Part shown: piece by piece, positions 1 through 12,688 of the stretch
Layout: each line of letters starts with the position of its first letter
Numbering within the stretch: the stretch's first letter is position 1
From: Anadara kagoshimensis
Taxonomy: Eukaryota; Mollusca; Bivalvia; Arcoida; Arcidae
Assembly (NCBI GenBank): GCA_021292105.1
Contig: CM037861.1
Location: forward strand, 52,292,920-52,356,919
Direction of reading: 5' to 3'
Length of the DNA stretch: 64,000 nucleotides
Notes under the pieces: generated by a model
The model's input: only the letters and a program-made list of their open reading frames with translations
Told to the model about the DNA's origin: nothing
The model's database searches: none
Position numbers and translations under genes: made by a program

Positions 1-180
1 ACATTTAATGTTTTCGTGTGACCTCGGCATTTACGATATGACCTTTGTTCAAGGTCATGCCACACCTTTGGACCATGAAGAGTATTCATGTGAAGTTTAT
101 GACACTCGTCAAAAGCATCTATGAGATATGGCCCGAACACGATTTTACACAGACAGACATGTTTATTCCTATATAACCCC
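1..180. repeat. Degenerate molluscan interspersed repeat
   Basis: Contains GACCTT/AAGGTCATG words, 'gatatggcccgaacacgatt' and 'acagacagac', features of a common mollusc repeat type that also appears around 470-675 and 4440-4655. It is cut by the window edge. Class is unknown. Confidence 0.4.
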
Positions 181-469
181 TCAAGTTCCCTAAAACTAAA
201 AAATGATTTACGATGATTAATATTTTCGGTAGAACATCAGAACTTAACAGTTGGTGCCTGTAATGTACCATAAAGGATATCATACCAAAAGCGGCGTTTA
301 CAACGTATTTTGGAGGTTAATACCTAACGGTGATTGGCTTTGCCTTCACGGACCCTACTTAGCATTTCAATTGACTGCAGTTTAGCCAAGCAAGTCATTT
401 TAAGTTATATATAAAATAAAGCCCATTTTGCTATAGTGTTCAGCTTTTGTAGATAATAATTATTTCATT

Positions 470-675
470 TAGGCTTTTTGGAAACTAAAATAATGTCACT
501 GCTCGTGCAAATTGCTGTCTGTCCGTGTAAATCGTTTCCGGGCCATATGGACGACTGTCATAACACTTCACATGAATATTGGTGTGTCATGACCTCCAAC
601 AACGATCATATCGGAAAGGTCAATGGAATTTGGCTCTCAAAGACTGTTCTAGTTTTTGATTGTGTAATAACATTT
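470..675 (+). repeat. Interspersed repeat related to 4440-4655
   Basis: Shares the order 'gtctgtccgtgt', 'cgtttccgggccatat', 'aaggtcaa' and a terminal 'gactgttctagtt' with the copy near 4440-4655 (there 'gactgctctagtt'). It has no coding features. The open frame inside it (478-678) is a chance frame in a repeat. Confidence 0.45.
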
Positions 676-3660
676 TAGGTCCAGTTTAGACCCAAATTCA
701 CAACAAATGAGGAATTAATATTATTGCTAAAATACGTGTTATAAACTTATTTGTATTTGAGTCGAATCAAGCTATATGAAAAGGTACGTGTACGTACAAT
801 GTAGCACTTAGCTACATATAGTTCCATGAAATGGATCATGGCCTATTTACAAAATTCGGATGGTTTGAGAACTATTGCTTGTTATAACAACAGTTATATT
901 GAACAGACGAAAATATACCTAATGAAAAAATGTTCACAGATTTGGGGCTTTTTGGTATACTTCCTACTAAAGGAAAGATATTGCTAATTGAAAATATACC
1001 GAATGTATCATATTCTATCTGTGACTTCCTTTAATGACAAAAAACTTTGAAGTTATGCTTATCATGAATTCGAACTTTAACAAATATTAAATTTGGAATG
1101 ATTTTTTTAAGATGGCGATACAGAAAAAAATCCAACCTTTGATAACAATGAATAAAATACCAAAATAACCTGTATGTTTTATAAATAGAGGCATCAACGA
1201 TTTTATCAGTAATTTGAGTCGGTTATAAATCATTCTTTCGATAAATTTTGAAATATTTAGACAGACAGGTGATTAAAGCCGTATCTACCTGGTAATTACG
1301 GTTCTGTTTGGTGTACGGTATGATAGCCGGTTACTAACCAGTTGTCGAAGTCACGGCTAATGTCTATATAATATGTATCAAAATACTGAATTACAAAAGT
1401 ATGGAGAAGGGTTAGTGTTATACTGGTATTGTATCACAAAGATTAAGATTAACAGGGCCCAGTAACCAATGGTTCCTAAAATAAAAATAAGGATGTGTCC
1501 CTAAATTTTATAAAGTTTAGCTATCCGTTACTGTTATGTATATATTCTTTTCTGAAGTGACCTGGGTCCAAACTGAAAAAAGTTAGGCGTTATACTTGCG
1601 TAACGCTTTGGTTGCAGGCTAACTCTCAACTAACGCGTTTTAACACATAGGTGGATTTGACTTTAGTTAAAATGTTCCAGTTTGAGACAAGCTGTTTTAC
1701 ATGCATATAGTCAGCTTAACACCATTTTCTTAATATTGCATAATTTGTATTATAAGTTTGATAGGGATTTTGCTTTAAACAACTACCTTGAATGCGATAT
1801 TGTGATGTCATGATGATGTCATGTGCAGAATATTATCTTTTTTGTTAGAATTTTCATATCACACCCAGCAGCTTTGAGCATTGTAAAAATACGCCATTTT
1901 TAAAAAATCCCAGTAACAAAAAGTTGAAATATTAATTAATCTTTGCTTTATGAATTAGCACATAATTTGATAACTGTTTGCAACTAGATCTCGTTTCCAG
2001 ACCAGTGTTGGCTTTCAAGTACTTCTGTGGCTCAAATCCACTTGTTTCACTTATTTTACTTAAAAAAGCATATTTAAAATAGAAATATTTCAACATCGAC
2101 TGGTATATATGTGTTTAGTTTTGCAAAACATTGGTACACAAAAATCGGTACAAACCATCGATACAAGGTATGTTAAGTCTAACTTCGACTTGATGAGTTA
2201 TATTTATGGTTCAATACAAATGTTTATGATTTGTTTATCCTAATAACTGACCATAGGTCATACAACAGATGTTACAGGAAAACATGTCAGAAACAAACAT
2301 TCTTTATACACCCCCCCCTTATACACGTGTAGGTATTTAAAACCTGATGCTAGATTCCTTCTTTCGTTATTTTTGGAAAGTTTAACAATCAGTGTCACTA
2401 CAAATAATAAATTTGACAAATTCCACAAAACTAGAATACAAATGTGATCGTAAAACTGACATAGAAATTTCTAAATACATCTTGCGGTCGTACAAAATCA
2501 TTTAATTTACCCAATATTAGTTAAGGAACCCCTTACTTATATATTCTGAAACTAGAACCATTTAACTTGGAAATAACAGTCGAACACATAACGGATAACG
2601 ACAAAAACAACATAGTAAAACACAATGTGATCTTAAAGGAGTTTATTATAATTTTGGTTCCAAAACCACCGTTGGTAATGTTAATCAAAGCTATAACAAT
2701 ACCCCATGCACGTAAGTTCATTCATAAGCAGCCTTGCAAGTCCAACAGCGTATTGAGCAAAAAACGCCAGACCAACTTTCTTTGATAAGAAAGACAGACA
2801 AGACAGAAAGTTCCTGTTCATACACTCCATATTGAAAGTATAGACCGAAGTTGTTGATGAATGATCACGACTTGGATAATTGAATATTAAATGCAATACA
2901 TGGCCAAGGTGTCAGACACTTTCCAAACTTCTATAAGAATAGTTTTTATACGTTAATTATAAACTGCGACGTGCTAGGAGAGAATGTGATTACGTGCCAT
3001 TGAGAAGTTGTGACGTCATCTAGTAAATGTCTAAAGAATGCATCATATTCATGTAATTGGTATGTCAGACTCGGAGTTAATTAACTCTATAAGTTGTTTG
3101 TGAAGCTGGAGTGTTTGGCCACTGTTAAACTACTGATCACTGACTTGAGAGAGTATTACAGTTTGTTTTTTGAGGTTCCATTGGGGGATGAGCAATATTT
3201 CGTTCTTATGAAATTCGATTTTATAATATATTTATATATGAGAAATCCATTTTTCATGATAAGTTTTAGCTCAAACTGAAATTGAGATGATAAGTTGCCC
3301 TGGCAATAAAAATGTGATAACTTCAAACGTTATTTCAGTTTTGTTAACTGCTCGGTGTCCATGTTGCCTCTCGTCTTATCTACGAGTTTGTGTACACCTA
3401 CGCCGATTTTACATATCCCGCACTTGTATATATCCTACAGATGTTTTCTACTAAATGGAGCAGATGATGGAAATGCACGAGAAAATTACCTTCTAAAGGT
3501 CAAACCCGATGTACTTCAAAAAAGTTTGAATTACTTATAAATTCTAAATTCACCTAAAACTTTAAAGTTTGAAACACTATAACATCACAAAAAAATTTAA
3601 AAGCATTTTTCCTTGATAAGTTAAGATCATTGACCTTTTTGCAACCATATCAGTGATACC

Positions 3661-3661
<1 letters not shown>

Positions 3662-3746
<85 letters not shown>

Positions 3747-3747
3747 G
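3662..3747. repeat. (GA)n microsatellite followed by poly-G
   Basis: A pure GA dinucleotide run of about 70 bp with one interruption (GAGTAGAG), followed directly by a G run of about 12 bases. Confidence 0.95.
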
Positions 3748-4258
3748 TCAGTGCATTTCGAAGTTCTGCTTCTAAACTGGCAACTGATCTATGGTCAGTG
3801 TATTTAAACTGTTCCCATATTGCAGTTAAATTGTCAAATTCTCTGCATAATTATATGGAATATATTAGGTTCACGCTTACTATGATTATCTATCCGTGGG
3901 TTAATTAATAAATTATCCTATCCGAGATATAATTAATAAATTAGCCGACTGACCAGATATTGAAGATAAATATAAGTAGACACATTGGGATATTGGAAAC
4001 ACGTGCGTGGAACATTAGACATAACATATTGTTTGACAGTCCGTCCAGATAACAATATCGCTAACATTCATTCATATATCAGACATATTCCTCTATATAA
4101 ACGGAACACATGTACCTTAATTGTTCTAGCATTCATGTCATTATATAGGCAAACCAACATTGTGTTTTCGAGTTGGTTACTTTGAATTGAATTTGCTTGG
4201 ATAAAAAGTAATAATTAGATTATCAATTAATCTAATTGTTCAATATAGCATATCCAGT

Positions 4259-4423
4259 TACAGTCAAACCTGTCTATAAAGGCCACCAAAGGAAAGCAGT
4301 AAAAGTGACCGGCTTTATTGACAGGTGACCTTTATACACAGGTTCTTATATGAATAAAGAACAATTGGGATACAATTCTACTGGCCTTTATAAACAGGTG
4401 GCCTTTTAGACCTTGTGACTGTA
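4259..4423. mobile_element. MITE family A, copy 1
   Basis: Terminal inverted repeats TACAGTCAAACCTGTCTATA and its reverse-type end (GACTGTA). The inside has GGCC-centred inverted segments ('aaaggccacc' / 'ggtggcctttt') and the shared core 'gaacaattgggatacaatt'. Three other copies lie in this window. It has no coding capacity. Class is unknown; flanking TA would fit a Tc1/mariner-type MITE. Confidence 0.75.
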
Positions 4424-4439
4424 TATTACACTTTATTAT

Positions 4440-4655
4440 AGAAACCAAAAACGAAGTTAAAGGTGATATAGAATCATCCTGCTTGCGTGTCCGTCCCAAT
4501 ATCTTTCGGATTTTAATAAAACTTAGTATAAACTTAAAATAACACGAGAAGTTGTGTGAAGTCAGAAGTGAAGGTCACAAGGTCCAATCTTCGAAATAAC
4601 AATTCGGCTGTATTTGGGAGGGGGTATTTGTCTCTCAAGAGACTGCTCTAGTTAA
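4440..4655 (+). repeat. Interspersed repeat related to 470-675
   Basis: Begins near 'ttgcgtgtccgtccc', has 'gtgaaggtcacaaggtcc' in the middle and ends 'caagagactgctctagtt'. It matches the order of words in the repeat at 470-675. Confidence 0.45.
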
Positions 4656-5399
4656 TTTCGTATATCTATTATATTGTTGAACGGATTGAACGCAACGATA
4701 TATGCAATAAAACTTCGATGTTCGATGTTCAGTAAATTGGATTTATATGTCGACAGTATTCAGACACGTGTACTTTTTGATTTATTTATATGATATATAT
4801 TTGATTATACATTTTGACATACATCTTCCAATAATGTACGGTATAGAAACTGCTTCAATATTTGTTTTTTGTAGCACTGGCAGAATTGTTAGACTAGCTT
4901 TGCAAATAAACACACACCTACTATATATAGAAACAACGCAGAAAATACACGAAGAAAACGTAAAACAATACTGTTATACTGATACGAAGTGAATATAAAT
5001 AATATCAATTTTCATCTTTTATTACAAGTGTTACCGTTCCTGCTGGTTTTGCCTACAAGAATCACAGATAAGTACCGCGTGTGTCTGTGGTTTCCAGACA
5101 CTTTACTTAATAAAACGGCTTATATTTCAGCCGTACGTAATACTGAAGTGTGTTGCATATAGCGAAGTAACATAGATAAAACAATAAATTAACTCTTACT
5201 TTTGCTTTTTATTATTTGGAAAAAAGAAACTACAAAAAACCCATTAAATAATGATTTTTTTCTTAAGTTTTATAGATAAGATAACATGCACTTTTGATTT
5301 TTTTTTCAACATTTGAAAAAAAAAAAAAACCATTATCATGAATTGTGATGGACAAAAAATTCAAATGAAATATTTTTTTATTTCATATATATTTGATTA

Positions 5400-5565
5400 T
5401 ATGAAAATGGGTCACCTATGGAAAACAGTAAAAATGACATTTATGGTAGGTGGTCCTTATACACATGTTCAAATGAAATAAAATGAATAAGGAGCAACTG
5501 ATGCTTTAAAAGCCTGTCCTTATATAGAGGTGGCCTTTAAGGGCAAGTTTAACTTAACTGTATAT
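5400..5565. mobile_element. MITE family A, copy 2 (degenerate)
   Basis: Core words 'gtggtccttatacacatgttc', 'aataaggagcaactg' and 'ggtggcctttaa' align with family A. The left terminal repeat is decayed and the right end still reads 'aactgtata'. Confidence 0.55.
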
Positions 5566-5767
5566 AATTTCTGGCCCATTTTGGCCTATTTTGAAATTTC
5601 GTAATTTTGCCGATATGTTGTAATTGAGAACTTTTAAGTTATAAGTACACCCTACTCCGAACGAGCTTACACCCAGGGATAATTCGTAAGACAACTTGCC
5701 CAAGTTTCATGATCATTTCTTAAATAAGATTTTCCTTAACTTAAATCTGACATTTTAATTCTGTATT

Positions 5768-5788
5768 TTTTTTGGGGGGGGGGGGGGG
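5768..5788. repeat. Poly-T / poly-G tract
   Basis: A T run directly followed by a G run of about 16-17 bases. Simple sequence. Confidence 0.9.
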
Positions 5789-6193
5789 TTACTTTTCAAG
5801 ATATTCCATGCATTTAAGATATCATTATGAAGGCCACTCTTAGTTTATTACATCTACCAGTTATATTCCAATTTTGTCAACACTATTTATTTGTAGTTTT
5901 ATATCATATTGCGAAAAAGTTGCTAGATTTTAGTTAAGGAAAATGGTTGTGAAACTGGAGCCAGTACTTCTCTGAGGCAATCCTAAACCTTGTAAAAATT
6001 TTATTTTATTTTACACACGTTCATTAGTAACATATAAGGGTTTTAACGTACATATGAAATAAGAGAAATCAGAGGCAAACAATAACGTTTTGTGAAAATT
6101 TTGCCCTAGCGACCTGAACGGGTATCAGACTACTATATGAGCAAAGAACAAACAATAAGCATTTTATATCGGAAATTTGTTATAGTACTGTAT

Positions 6194-6399
6194 GTCAGGC
6201 CCGTCGAAAGTTTTACACTAAGCTAGCGAATAAATGCCGAATCTCGTTTCCTCGTTAGCTACATCTCGACAGATTTTCGTCAGTATCTATTTGTCTATCG
6301 ACAGCTTTGCGATCACTAGCTATCCATAAATCTCGGTCAATCAGAAGCCGAGTTTCGACTCCTTTTCGTTAGCTAAGTGTTAAACTTTCGACAGGTCTG
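6194..6399. mobile_element. MITE family B (hAT-like), copy 1
   Basis: Inverted ends 'CAGGCCCGTCGAAAG' and (right end read backwards) 'CAGACCTGTCGAAAG', each continuing into a TTACACT/TTAACACT word. The 8-mer TACTGTAT occurs at 6186-6193 and again at 6400-6407. A CAG start with an 8-bp duplication is typical of hAT elements. Two extra bases (GT) lie between the left 8-mer and the CAG. It has no coding capacity. Other copies are at 39045 and 63687. Confidence 0.7.
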
Positions 6400-7236
6400 T
6401 ACTGTATATAAAATATAAATTTAAACCCCGACGGGGGTTAACACATACCCGATAAACTGAGATACTTTACAGTTACAAATATAAATACTTAAACACTTAA
6501 AATAACATTAAATGAACAAAATGATTTATATAGAGAGAGTGACAATGAAAAATTATACCCATGTATCGCGTTGTAAAGTACAGACGAGCGCGATACAAAG
6601 ACAGTCATTTGAAATTTTAACACCAGATCGGCAGGTACAAATCCGACAGGTAGAGTTTGTTATAAGGGAAGTTGACAGTCTATTGTGACTCATTTTGGAT
6701 ATGAATTTCAATTTTAAAAATTATTTACATACCGAAAATAATTGTGAATACACGTATTTTTAGTGGAGGTGTATTGACCGGCTACAAGGGTATATTAATT
6801 TAATTTTACACATACAAACCGAAAATTAAAGTACCAGTGTGTGTTTATGTTGTTAAAGCGTGTTTCGATTTTGGATACTATCAAGTACATAGTATTATTC
6901 AGCTAAAAGTTTGTATTTTTTAATTTTAAAGAATTTTTTTTTCACGGGTAGAACTTATGAATTAGTGATAAAGTCTCACATTGTTACCGATATTTTCAAT
7001 TGTACAGACGTGTCGTATTATATTTTGTTTAAATTTTCTAAATGAAATAATTAAAATATGTATAACAGAAATAATTTCGGTAATTTTGGTACCAAGGTCT
7101 ATAGGCTGTTTTATTTTAAGGCATCTAGTGACTGACAGGGTTTCATCATAGATTCTCCGCCAAAACATAGCCGACTGATAATTTTATATTGAAATCACAC
7201 ATTTAAACTAGCTATACTATAGTGTTGTATATGTAG

Positions 7237-7276
7237 GTAACACCTGGCAGTTTTTGTTCAATAGGGCTCCTGTCAT
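7237..7276 (+). pseudogene. Partial copy A of the PDZ exon 5' end
   Basis: After an acceptor-like 'gtatatgtag' the sequence repeats the first ~37 bases of the real PDZ exon (starts GTAACACCTGGCAG, then CAATAGG). Read in the PDZ frame it gives VTPGSFCSIGLL and then runs into AT-rich DNA and a stop. The 3' two-thirds of the PDZ exon is missing, so it cannot make a domain. It is part of a three-fold tandem duplication with 7388 and 7558. Confidence 0.8.
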
Positions 7277-7387
7277 ATTATAAAATTTTGAATTTTCTTA
7301 TTTTGATTTTTTAATACTACATTATTTTCTTTTAAATTTATAATATGACCTTCCGTCAAAACTTAGCACTTATTCCTTAACGGTGAG

Positions 7388-7425
7388 GTAACACCTGACA
7401 GTGTTACGCCAATAGGTCTCCAAAA
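7388..7425 (+). pseudogene. Partial copy B of the PDZ exon 5' end
   Basis: Second truncated copy (VTPDSVTPIGLQ in frame), preceded by 'aacggtgag' instead of a good pyrimidine tract. The following 'aaatattataaaattttgaattt' type sequence matches the one after copy A, and the 'gtagcacttat...ttaacagtga' word before the true exon matches 'ttagcacttat...ttaacggtga' before copy B. This shows tandem duplication of exon start plus flank. Confidence 0.8.
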
Positions 7426-7557
7426 ATATTATAAAATTTTGAATTTCTTATAAATTTTTGAATATTTCATTCAGCAAATTCAAAAATTCATACCAAACGT
7501 AGCACTTATATATTAACAGTGAATTCAGACTAATAGTTGTATATTTGTTATTTGTAG

Positions 7558-7706
7558 GTAACACCTGGCAGTGTTTCGTCAATAGGCCTACGTCAGGGTG
7601 ACATAATACTGAAGATCAATAATAATAACGTAACTAACGTATTTCATGCCGATGGACAAGAATTAATTAGAAGTGCAGGTGACATGTTACAATTAACAAT
7701 TAAAAG
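7558..7706 (+). CDS. Exon: second half of the PDZ domain
   Basis: Acceptor 'tttgtag', donor 'AAAAG|GTAGGT'. It starts in phase 0 and leaves two bases (AG) that are completed by the first G of the next exon. It encodes VTPGSVSSIGLRQGDIILKI followed by NNNNVTNVFHADGQELIRSA and GDMLQLTIKR. This is the usual PDZ course from the VTPGS turn through GLRxGDxIxxIN, the H-A-(D) helix and the last strand. The carboxylate-binding loop and first strands are on a missing upstream exon. The VTPGS word is typical of PDLIM/Zasp PDZ domains. Confidence 0.92.
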
Positions 7707-10700
7707 GTAGGTCATAGATAAATAATTACAATAGATGTAAATCTGATGTATTGTGTCTAACGATGGCTATCTATAACAAAAATTGTTTTCACTAAAGAAC
7801 CTAATACTTGTTCCAGTGTAATTTGAAACGCCAATAGAAGCCAAACTATACCTTTTTTGAACATTTGCTTGGTACATAATTCTAAATTGAAGTTTCATAA
7901 ATCAAGCCGGTATTGTTTCAGCTGTATTTTGTATATTTCACATTTTCGTGTAATTAGAAACGCCAAATAGAAGCCAAACTATACAGTTCGGAACATATGT
8001 CTTAGTACATAATTCTAACTCTTGATAATTGTGTCCAAGGATGACAATCTTCAACAAAACTAAGTTTCACTAAACAATCTGATACTTGTTTTAGTTGTAT
8101 TGTGTTTATGTTCCACATCTTCATGTAATTTTAAACGCCAATAGAAGCCAGTCTTTACTTTTTTTAACATTTGCTTGGTACATAATTCTAAATTGAAGTT
8201 TCGCAAATAAAGCCGGCACTTGTTTCAGTTGTTATTGTATGTTTCACATATTTATGTAATTTGAAAGGTGATATAAACCCAATTATACTGTTTTGAACAT
8301 ATGAATTGGTACATGATTCTAGCCATTCTTTATGTGTTATCGATTATTAGAATTTGAATTGTTTATAATTTTCTTGCCGTATGTCACATGTTCTCTCAGT
8401 CACAATTTGAGCCCCTTATGTCATATCTGCACTTAGGGGTTTGCTCTATAGGCACTAAGGGACTTTCTCTATAAAATAAAAAGTGCATTGAAGAGAAATA
8501 TATTAAACTTTGTTTAATCTTTCACTTTTCAAAGATGTTTTATTCCTCTTGAAAAGAACACAATTCACGCCACTGGACGCACATTTATACGGGGGTCATT
8601 CAAAAAAGTTCTGTCACATTTTTCGAAAAACACTTATATGATGCAGTAATCATATTAATTTTGTTGAAAACTAGTTAAAGCTATATGTTCCAGTAAACCA
8701 GATTTCAAGAGGGAATTCCCCATGGTTGCTCCCCCGTGGCTATTGTGCTAGATACTATTATTTCGTCTTATATAATTACCAGTATTCTTATAGTTCGGTG
8801 TTTGTGTCCTTGCAAATATTATACCCTCCTCTAAATTACAGACTGAAACAAGGTACAATGGTAAATTATTTTTGATATGTTGATTGAACGGGATACCAAC
8901 TGGCCTACATTTGCAAATTTAAGTCCTTTATAGTCGTTTTATGGCTTTCAGTGGTCTCATTATATGTTTACCGTATCTTGTGTCTTATTTCATCCTGAAA
9001 AATATTGCATTGGCTATTGAAAAATACACGTTATCTAACTGCAAATTCGACATGGAACATCGACCTTAGAAACAAGTCGATTGTTTTGTTTTTTATTAAA
9101 ACATTATCTAATTACAAAAAATACTAGTCTCTTTCTAATAACAATAAAGCATGAACGATTTCAACATTTTCTGTATACATTCGACAGCGGATACACCTGT
9201 TTGCTGAACGTACCCTGTTTATTTTCATACCATCAATATCAGACGCAAGATTACTTAAACAGATAGGTACTCACTGACTATATAACATATAGTAACAACT
9301 GCATATTCCAAGGCGATCACTTCAAGAATGCATTACAGTATGAAACATTTGATAAACACTCGCTCCTCTCGCCAAAATCTTACTTCCTAAAGTAAAACTT
9401 ATTCCGAGTGCTATATATAATCCATGCTTGTTTGTTCTATTTATAATGAGAAATGTGTTAAAAACATCAACTAGAGAAATGATGTAATTATACCAATACG
9501 ATGGAAGCTGTTTAGAAAGAGAATTTTTGTGTTATTGCCAGAAACAGAATTAAAACTTTTCATTTGTTTCTATTTTAGGGGTCCACCAGTTGCTGCGAGC
9601 GCCCCAGTGAGTCCTACACCTTTATCGCAACAACAGCAGTTTTACACATCTCCACCTAGTCCAACATCTCTTCGAAGTTTCTCTCCTGTCTCCGACGGAT
9701 TTCCGAATTATCAGAGGACTTACTATACCGACGATCCGTTTGAATTACAACGCCAGTTTGCATCTTTACCTAGACATGCAACAACTTCAGGTATGCAGGG
9801 AAGTGTAAATTATCAAGATTCTTACGGGCAGCCGTCATACAGACAGACGAGCAATGCTCCCTACGGAAGTGGAAGTTCTACCATGCCAAAACCTACACCA
9901 TATCGACCAAGTGGCGGGAACATCTCTGTATCACATATGAGAAGTGGTAGTGACAGTAGTGGTTATCAGACGTCATCTTATAATCAAAGCCCGAACACGT
10001 TTGATACGCCATCATCGCCTGGATATTTGCCAGATTATACTGTATCGGCTGCTTATAGAGGTTACCCCGACTCTGCCGTTAACAGACCTGGACCAGGGAT
10101 TAATCCTCCATCTTACCAAAGTAGTATCGCTAATAGAAGGGACGATATTTCCTCTCCGTCATACTCTAGACAAAATTCTATAGGATCTCAACGAAGTGCT
10201 TTTAGTCAAAATGATAATTATTCTTCTCAATATGAAGGTCAAAGAGACAATCAGATAAACAGAGCTTATGAAGGTGAACAATCTTACTCGCCTTACCAAC
10301 GTCAAAATTCTAGAGGAACAGAAAAACCGGAAAGTTACAATAAACAATATTCACGGGATTATTCACCTGGGGATTATTTAGCTCGATCGAATGCTGCTGA
10401 CATCCAAAGACAAACGTCATCCGGGTACCAACGTCAGCCGTCATACGGATCCAGTCAACCGTCAAATTATGATACTTCTAGTCCGTCGTCTGCATTTGTT
10501 CGTCAAACATCACAAAGTTCAAACATAGATCCTTCACAACAGAACTACAACATAAGTAGACAGACTTCACGTGAAACTAAGCCGACTAGAGGTTATCAAC
10601 GACAAACTTCTTCCGGGGCATGTCCACAAACATACGAAGCTACGGTTTCCTCTCCTATTCACGGATCAGGCGCGTATTTCGACAGAGATGATAATACGTA

Positions 10701-12649
10701 CTCTCAGTCAAAGCCTTATGAAAGACAATCGTCTGCTACAAAAACAACCGGGTCAACAGGGATCAATTCATTAGAGGATATTTTATCACCGTTTGATAAA
10801 TTTGATTCAAATTATTATAATGAGTTTATGAATAGGCCAAGTGAGCCGAGACACGATGCCGATAGTGGTGTAGTTTCGGATATTTCAGAACCAGTTCCGG
10901 CTTTTCAGTCGCCTACTTTTAATTATTCTTCAAACAACCCTTATTCTTCTGGATCAGGATACAACCAGTCGGGATCACCACAAATGCAACAACAAAACAA
11001 CCAGTATCCACCGCGACAGGTACATAGCTATCATCATATAGGACAGTCACAAAGGGCACCACCTCCAGAAACCATCCAACAAACACCACCATCACCGCCA
11101 CCACCACCCCCACCGGCACCTATGGCAGCACCACCTCCTCCTCCCCCTCCGCCACCCCCACCACCATTAGATCCTGGCATGTGGAGCCAACAACCAAAAA
11201 AGCCTTACAGAGTAAGTATATATAGTTTTTGCATGGAATGAGTCAAGCAGCTTTATATGTTGGCTACCTGTAATGACTTTATCTAAGGTTTGTGAAGTAA
11301 GCTTTGCTTTTTAAATGGCTCTTATGCGTAGCTAGTTAAAATGTTCGCCAGTGGGTTTGTGTTGTAGTGATAGTTGTGTGTAGAACGTTTATTGTCATAA
11401 GCTTCTCTTTCGATTAAACCACAGTCATATTGTTGTTGCTTTCTTTGTCGTATAAAACTAACACATCAGTTTTAACGACCATAAAACCACATGCTTGTCT
11501 TTAAATAGTATTAATCTATCGATAAAGCATAGGAGTTTTGTTCTATTTCGCAATGCTTGCCTAAAAGTAAAAAAACGAACGATTTATGCTGGTTTTTCTT
11601 AGCAACAGTATTAGAATTATCTATGAATATGCTTTTGTGCTTTTTTAAGTTAGTGATTAGGATTTTTCGGAAGCGTCAATGCCTTATATTTTGCCATATT
11701 GACAAAACAGGTCTAAATCTATGGTTGACAAACACGGTTATCAGCTTTATTTGAGGTGACCAAAAACCAGTAAATACTATGCACATCACTTCTTAAACAT
11801 GTAATGGTTATACATTCCATTTATATTTCCAAATTTAAGACATGTTCAGGATTTGTTGAAATTTTGATACGATCCCTTGCATTCCTCAAACTACTTGTTG
11901 ATGCATTTGTTATATATGAGTCATATAGAATTTAGTTTTTGTATTCCATATACATGGTAGTATATTATTTTGAAATGCCGTTATCATTATCGCGTACATA
12001 CAACACCTTATCATCGCATACAATACATATATCATCATTGTGACGTCATCGACTTCTAAGTTGCATTCATACACGAGGATATGCACGTACTGATACACTG
12101 ATTGTCTAAGAAAATGACAAAATTTGGCATAGTTAACCATTTTTGCTAAAAACATCGCGTTGGATTGATGGAATTTGAATTCAATAACAATCTTTAAAAG
12201 AGAAAGTAAGAAAACAATAACCCCCGATTATATTTAATGCCATTGAAATAAATTACGATACCACATCTATTGAGGTAATCAGGGCAGTTGTTCAATTTTT
12301 GTGTTCATTATATGGTATTATTTATTCGAAAATCTCCGTATGCAGCAAACAATATTTTGCTTCTCATGAGCCAATTTACCACATCCCTTTCCCTTGTCTT
12401 TGTACTTCATAAAATAGTATGTTAGATATCCACGGTACATTTCATTATATGTTTTGATCGATCAGTTGTCATGTTAAACGTGTGGAGGCCTTTCAATCCG
12501 AATTTCTGTTTCCGACAAGTGACCATTTGATTTTTCTCGTTGGATCGTGCTTGTAGTACATTTTTTTCTCATTAGGTTTTTGGATCCAAAGGTTAATCTT
12601 GCTGATGTATTTTGTCTTTTATACTAGAATCATGAATTGACTCTGTTTT

Positions 12650-12688
<39 letters not shown>

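Larger units (their letters stand above)
1..7557. other. Upstream intronic DNA of the Zasp-like gene, repeat-rich
   Basis: The first exon I can support (7558) begins inside a PDZ domain, so at least one coding exon (PDZ N-terminal half, with the usual WGFRL..GG region) must lie upstream. I looked for it here on the plus strand and did not find it. The stretch is probably intron. It holds the repeats and MITEs listed separately, and the rest is unremarkable AT-rich sequence. Short open frames here have no recognisable domain or splice context. Confidence 0.6.

Noticed and set aside
940..985. 'IWGF' in a plus-strand frame as a possible missing PDZ N-terminal exon
   Set aside because: No GG loop follows, no suitable donor in phase 0 was found, and the rest does not resemble a PDZ.
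8590..8625. 'gggtcattcaaaaaagttct', like a transposon end
   Set aside because: No inverted partner or coding remnant was found nearby.
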